From Acanthaster planci (taxonomy: Eukaryota; Echinodermata; Asteroidea; Valvatida; Acanthasteridae): a stretch of DNA of 23,382 nt. Made by a program: the position numbers and the translations under genes. The notes beneath the pieces are model-generated. The model was not told where the DNA came from and made no database searches. It saw only the letters and a program-made list of their open reading frames with translations. The stretch covers positions 586,309 through 609,690 of the forward strand of contig NW_019091493.1 in NCBI RefSeq assembly GCF_001949145.1, written 5' to 3'. Shown here one piece after another: positions 18,830-23,382 of this stretch; positions within the stretch are counted from its first letter, which is position 1, and every line of letters begins with the position of its first letter.

Positions 18830-19790
18830 GTATTCAATGAAACTGTAATATTATCATGTCAAATCTATTTTGTAAACATTCTTCTTTTATAATACGATTT
18901 GACTAAAACAGCCAACTCCAAAAAAGCTTGTCTTTGTTCACAAACACCTAGCTGTTTCAGCTAGAGTCAGAACAGCTTTTGTTTCCGTTAAACTTTTTTT
19001 TTCCTTTTTTTTTTCTTTTTGGCTTTTTGGCAAGTTGCGAAAGAGGCATTCTTTTTGTTGTTTTTTTTTCTTCTTCATCTTCTTCTGACACAAATCCCCT
19101 TTGTTTTGTACACGTTTCTTCCACCACCCACTTTAGTCCCTTAGCAACTTTGGATCTTCATCAAACTTACATCACTGAAGGACCCTTACCTAAAGATGTG
19201 CATAGAACAATGACGCCATGATGACGCCATCAAGTGATTTATTATTGATTTGTTTCTATTTATTTCATCCCATTGACTTTGTACACGTTTTCATGACACT
19301 ATTTTAGTAATTTGGCGATCTCTAATTGTAACCAAAGTTACAACCGACAAAGACCCTGATATAAAGATACGTCCAAATTTAAGACGTCATAATGACGTCA
19401 TCAAGTGATTAATTATTTATTTTTCAATATTTATTTCAGCCCACTGACTTTGTACACGTTTTCGAGGCACTATTTTCGTACCTTAATAATCTTTGATCGT
19501 CGTCAAACTTACAGCAAGCACTAACTATAAAACGAAGATAATTCTGAAATATGTACGTCATGATGACGTCATTACGTGATTTATTATTAAATTTTTAAAA
19601 TTTAAATATTCCTTTAAATATTTAAAAATCGATATAAAATCAACTGTGGCCTCCCGCAACATTCTGTTTGCAGCAAGTGCCAGGATAAAATGTGGTCTTG
19701 AATTTATTTTGTGTAGGTCAAATAACGAGACCCTTCCTTCCGGTTGAAGCCGGAAGTAGGCTTATTGTTTAAAAGTATATCTCCTAATGT
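18830..19790 (+). repeat. Modular repeat, copy 2 (expanded)
   Basis: Same module order as 13552-14050, but the CRE-type unit is present about three times (TTGTACAC at about 19107, 19270 and 19450; CRE-type pairs near 19210, 19383 and 19558). It ends with the CCTCCCGCAACATTC module and a CTTCCGG...CCGGAAG hairpin (about 19736-19755) that also exists, with altered bases, in copy 1. Confidence 0.8.
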
Positions 19791-19916
19791 CCAAAAGGGA
19801 GGAATTCAAATGTGGTAGTATCTCAAATGAAGGAATGTCCTTTTCTTAAGAAAAAAAGAAAATGCGAAAAAGCTCTTTGCTCTGTCCTTAAGACAGACAA
19901 AACCTCCAGTTTTTCT

Positions 19917-20229
19917 TCTGACCCAAATCCCCTTTGTTTTGTACACGTTTCTTCCACCACCCACTTTAGTCCCTTAGCAACTTGGGATCTTCATCAAACT
20001 TACATCATTGAAGGACCCTTGTCTAAAGATGTGCATAGAGCAATGACATCATGATGATGTTATCAAGTGATTTACATGTATTATTGATTTTTTTCTATTT
20101 ATTTGAGCCCATTGACTTTGTACACGTTTTCATGACATTTCATTTTGGTAATTTGGCGATCTTCAATTGTATGCAAAGTTACAGCCAACAAAGACCATGA
20201 CGCAAAGATACGTCCAAATTTGTGAGTTC
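19917..20229 (+). repeat. Partial tandem repeat of 19084-19396 (offset 833 bp)
   Basis: From TCTGACCCAAATCCCCTTTG to AAAGATACGTCCAAATTT this copy follows the one starting at 19084 almost base for base, apart from a small ACATGTAT insertion near 20074. It is much closer than other units, so this duplication is recent. Confidence 0.85.
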
Positions 20230-21521
20230 ACATGACGTGTGGCTTCGTCTTGCTTGCAGCCGCTTTAGCTTTTTTAGCTTAGATTTCACACAGGGCCCTC
20301 TTTTTCTGTCCGTGTCAAAATTATTGAAATCTGTATTTTACAGTGATAAAAACATAGGGTCGTACATGTATTTTCATCAATTTTTGTACAAAAAATGCCA
20401 AAATTCGTACTAATTGGCAGGTATGAATAACCAGCAACACATCATCAACACATGACAGTCATGTCAACGCACAGTTAACACCTCCAAAATGCAGTAGAAT
20501 TCAGCTGAAGAGCTGAAGGCACAGAACTGTAGCATATGGGCTAAACACTGTTTTCAGTGAATTAAGGTTTTACCACTTGCTGGTCCGGGATAATTATCAT
20601 TTTTTTCTGTTTTCAAAATTCTTTAAAAATTCTTATCTTCATTTACTGGACATTTACAAACACGTGAAGGACTGTCTGGTGGCCCCTCTAGCCTGACAGG
20701 CAAAATCTATTAACGCCTGGGTATTTCAGCCAGGCCTGCAGCCTTGTAAAAAGAACCCAGATTTTGCAGTGTTAATACATCTTTATTTTGTTCACGAGCC
20801 TAGCTCAATGCGCTGCTGACCTCTTTTCAATAGGGGCAAGATTAGCATGCAGCGGTGCTGTGTGGCTCATCGCTGTGGTGGTGGAGCGCTTTTGTTCCCT
20901 GGTGGTAATTCGCTCGCTCTACATGCCCCAAACCGTGGTATACTGTTTCAAATTAAGGCTGGATTATCTCCACTTTTTGATAAAGAAAAAATATCAGTAA
21001 TGCCCAGCAGTCTGGTCTTTGTTCCAAGTATTGTCTTTTCTTATAAGGCCCTGTTCCCTTTGTCCGAGTTGGGTGACCTTGGCCACGCACATAAAGCGAT
21101 CCACGCACATAAGGGATCCGGAATCCCCGCAGGAAGTGGTTAATGGAATTTTTTCACACAAAAAAATTTATCTCTAAGTAGAGTAACCATTGACCACAAT
21201 TTTGCCTTTTGATGGAACTCGGATTGTATCATTTAGGTACATGATGCAAATACATTCATCACAAAAATATTAATAAAATAAAGCTATGGGCATGTGTTGG
21301 TTTATATTTACCCTATAGTTCAATGGTATTGTCTGAGTAGACCTTGAGGCCACATGGCAGCTGACTTCGTGGCCGTTCTTCCGAGGCAATTTTTATAAAC
21401 TAAAAATGGAAATTTCAAAGGTCTAACCTTTTATAGTTTGGCCATACCGGTCCTGGTAATATTTTAGTGTTTTAAGGGTGTTAACAGAATGTTAACGGTG
21501 TAGTAACTTGGAATTTTTTAG
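20230..21521. other. Intron, distal part (non-coding)
   Basis: Open frames at 20788-21143 overlap in two registers and lack splice support; the GC-richer patch at 20800-20950 may be an old dispersed element. The end is a T-rich acceptor tract leading into the next exon. Confidence 0.4.
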
Positions 21522-21771
21522 CAGCAATTGTATGCTACTTACCTAGCCCAAGTTGGACGCCAGTCTTCATTTCATTACGACCAAAGTCTAGGTTTTAAGA
21601 CTTATGTACAAAACAATCACAGATTTGGTTCTAATTTGTTCTTGGTTTACACCTTGTTGAAGAAACTAACTTCATGTTTACAAGTTCTTCATGGCCTTAC
21701 CTATCCGTCTGGGGGATTAGAAATTTCAGAGCAAACCCTGGACTGCAAAATTGAGGACGTTACTTACTTTT
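21522..21771 (+). CDS. Penultimate exon of the unrecognised plus-strand gene
   Basis: The best exon in the window. The acceptor is GGAATTTTTTAG, ending at 21521; the donor is T|GTAAGTG at 21772. Phase 0 in and phase 1 out, 83 full codons, beginning QQLYATYLAQVGRQSSFHYD. The centre (NNHRFGSNLFLVYTLLKKLT) is an amphipathic hydrophobic segment, followed by SCLQVLHGLTYPSGGLEIS. The single leftover T pairs with GG of the last exon to make Trp. There is no signal peptide or clear membrane span. I could not place it in a family. Confidence 0.7.
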
Positions 21772-22110
21772 GTAAGTGTAATTCATTGAGTTGCAAAGTG
21801 CACGCACGTACAGGTATCTGAGCTGTGTCCACACACTATGCGAGCACGATTTCCATTGAAGGTCTGTTGCACGCCTGCTGTACGGAGGCCGTGACTGGTA
21901 CCCGGCTTGAACCTACGTGCCGATATAAAAAAATACAGTTCCATTTTTGTTGGATCAGGGACTTCAGACTGACCAGTGATCCCCTATTGGTTACCCCTAA
22001 AATGTTCATATTTTGTTCTGCTTTATATTTCCGTTTGTAAACATAAATTTGCAACACAACCTGCTGTTTTATGTGAATAACCTCTGTCAGCGTAGCCAGC
22101 CTTATTGCAG

Positions 22111-22163
22111 GGTTCTTGTATGGGAATAAGTTCATCGACGACCTCTCTTTGAAGTGTTTTTAA
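22111..22163 (+). CDS. Last coding exon of the unrecognised plus-strand gene
   Basis: CCTTATTGCAG ends at 22110. Two bases complete the Trp codon split by the previous intron (339 bp), then FLYGNKFIDDLSLKCF and TAA at 22161-22163. The junction reads DVTYF-W-FLYGNKF. With the exons at 16278, 17845 and 21522 this gives a 179-residue C-terminal portion. A poly(A) signal 90 bp downstream supports the end. Confidence 0.6.
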
Positions 22164-22252
22164 AACATGTTTAATTTGTTCCTAGAATTTTATTTGTTAA
22201 AGCAAGATGTACATGTATAAATACATAATATTGAAGAGATGATTTTTATTAA

Positions 22253-22258
22253 AATAAA
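22253..22258 (+). promoter_or_regulatory. Poly(A) signal AATAAA
   Basis: AATAAA lies 90 bp past the stop at 22163 in an AT-rich 3' untranslated region; transcript end expected around 22270-22290. Confidence 0.6.
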
Positions 22259-22655
22259 ACAGTAACTTATTTTGATAATTGAGGAATTAAAAGAGGATTA
22301 CATTGTGGGCATGATGATCGTGATGAACAGGCGAGAGCGATGCTATACTGATCGGGAACACAGTATGCAGAGGCACTGCTGGTGCCAGCACGTGTGGTAA
22401 GTAGCAATCACGCACAAATCGTGCTGTTGATCGGCCGTTCCTTTTTTATTCGTAAACCAAACATATACCAGGTAATAAGCGTACCGTAGGCCTACATTTG
22501 TACATCAAACAGCTGAAAACTCAAGTTCATGTGTAGGCCTACTATGTACATGTAGTTGTTTGGAGTCCTCTGTAATCATAAGTGCCTTCTGCTTTTCACC
22601 AGTGAAGAAATGTCGCTGACCGTTTTTTGTCATTGGCTTAAAAAAAATGAGTGTG

Positions 22656-22818
22656 TTGAACTTTATACATCAGACGGCTGTTCCATGTCAAGAACTCTAC
22701 CGAAAAATAAACTGACCTGCACAATCGCTGTGTCTGCGAGACTTCAGCTGTATATCAGATCCGTGTTGACATGGAACAGCCGTTTGCGGGCCGGGGTCAA
22801 GTGACGTATAAAGTTCAA
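22656..22818. repeat. Two-step inverted repeat (13 + 18 bp arms)
   Basis: Outer arms 22656-22668 (TTGAACTTTATAC) and 22806-22818, and inner arms 22674-22691 (ACGGCTGTTCCATGTCAA) and 22766-22783, are exact complements. The spacers between outer and inner arms differ: 5 bp on the left, 22 bp GC-rich on the right. It is a small palindromic element with an indel. Confidence 0.75.
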
Positions 22819-22839
22819 GAGACTCCTTTTAATTTAAAG

Positions 22840-23382
22840 ATGGCATGTGAGAGTGTGACCGTGAGTTTTAATGGGTAAAGGCTAAAAGACTGGAAAATAC
22901 CAGAATAATGTGAGTGAAATCATTCAGTGAAATGGTCATTAGAAAGCGGAAAGGCTAAGGATCATTTGTGTGTGCAAAAAAAATTGCGCTTACGATTATA
23001 AGAGGGTGCGCTGAAGATTTCACCTCACCGACACAAAATTGCGTAAACAGATGTGTGGCTAAGGATGGAGCGGCAGCGAGGGTCCGTGCCACACTAGTGG
23101 GGCTAGCTAAATGGGCAGCTTTTAAAATGCTGTAGCATGCGGAACCATGAAAAGGATTGCTTCAGTGAGATCTACGGAGTTGTTGTACTTTACCGTTTGG
23201 GAAGTAGCTACCTGTACATGCTGACATGTACATGATGATACCCCCCGACGTCTGCCCGGCTCCCACATCCGCGGGGCGGACGTCGGACCCCACGGTAACA
23301 GTTCTGGGGATGTATCAGCTACCTTGATGATGGAAGCAAACCTCATCATCATGATCATGAGCCATGATAATGGTGCTCGAAA
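22840..23382. other. Right edge: possible start of a new gene, GC-richer end
   Basis: AAAGATGGC at 22837-22845 opens MACESVTVSFN before GG|GTAAAG (donor at 22875), an exon-like start. At 23230-23300 there is a CpG-rich segment whose GACGTC-containing ends (about 23247-23262 and 23272-23287) form an imperfect hairpin. Plus-strand reading from about 23226 stays open to the edge, and the opposite strand is open too, so coding strand cannot be decided. Confidence 0.25.

Noticed and set aside
20788-21143. Overlapping 70- and 98-codon frames, considered as exons
   Set aside because: Two registers are open at once because of local composition; no splice sites in phase with the neighbouring exons.
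22556-22804. 82-codon plus-strand frame
   Set aside because: It spans both arms of the 22656-22818 palindrome, so the frame reflects repeat structure rather than a gene.
1-23382. tRNA or rRNA genes
   Set aside because: No B-box-like GGTTCGANTCC with a paired acceptor stem and no rRNA-like conserved block was seen on either strand.

Overview
This is an AT-rich animal genomic window with spliced genes, long introns and abundant repeats. There is no operon structure and no ribosome-binding-site logic, and nearly every long open frame is chance. Dispersed TACATGTA-type palindromes and GTAGGCCTAC words suggest a marine invertebrate (echinoderm, hemichordate or amphioxus type). That is an impression from composition; I cannot name the species.

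Two divergently transcribed spliced genes can be proposed from splice sites, phase agreement and coding character. The left gene runs on the minus strand from about 9996 down to about 4285. It has an ATG exon with a strong start context (9963), then an exon carrying a textbook CX2CX12HX5H U1/matrin-type zinc finger (8612-8728). Two further phase-0 exons are possible (4587-4703 and 4285-4356, the last with a stop). A lysine-rich N-terminus followed by a matrin-type finger recalls terminal uridylyltransferases TUT4/TUT7, but no catalytic exon is visible. The right gene runs on the plus strand and its 3' end is well resolved. Exons at 16278-16357, 17845-18003, 21522-21771 and 22111-22163 join in phase into a 179-residue C-terminus, stop at 22161-22163, and a poly(A) signal follows at 22253. 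I do not recognise the protein. An exon at 11310-11393 may belong to its 5' part.

The clearest mobile element is a 2569-bp hAT-type transposon at 5956-8524. It has an exact 8-bp target duplication (GTATATGT), short inverted ends and subterminal ATACCGCGGTAT palindromes. It sits in the large intron of the zinc-finger gene and has no recognisable transposase. The left edge holds a broken basic, coiled-coil coding exon on the minus strand (1-806).

The middle and right (11.5-15.7 kb and 18.8-20.2 kb) are built from a modular repeat family. It contains a roughly 175-bp unit carrying paired TGACGTCA (CRE) palindromes, a 137-148-bp unit carrying GTCACGTGAC (E-box) palindromes, and unique flanking modules that recur in the same order in two places. 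Other repeats include an 833-bp tandem duplication, a roughly 1.2-kb diverged duplication containing a small foldback element, and several isolated inverted repeats. No tRNA, rRNA, CRISPR array or complete transposase was found. One undetermined base lies at 14039.
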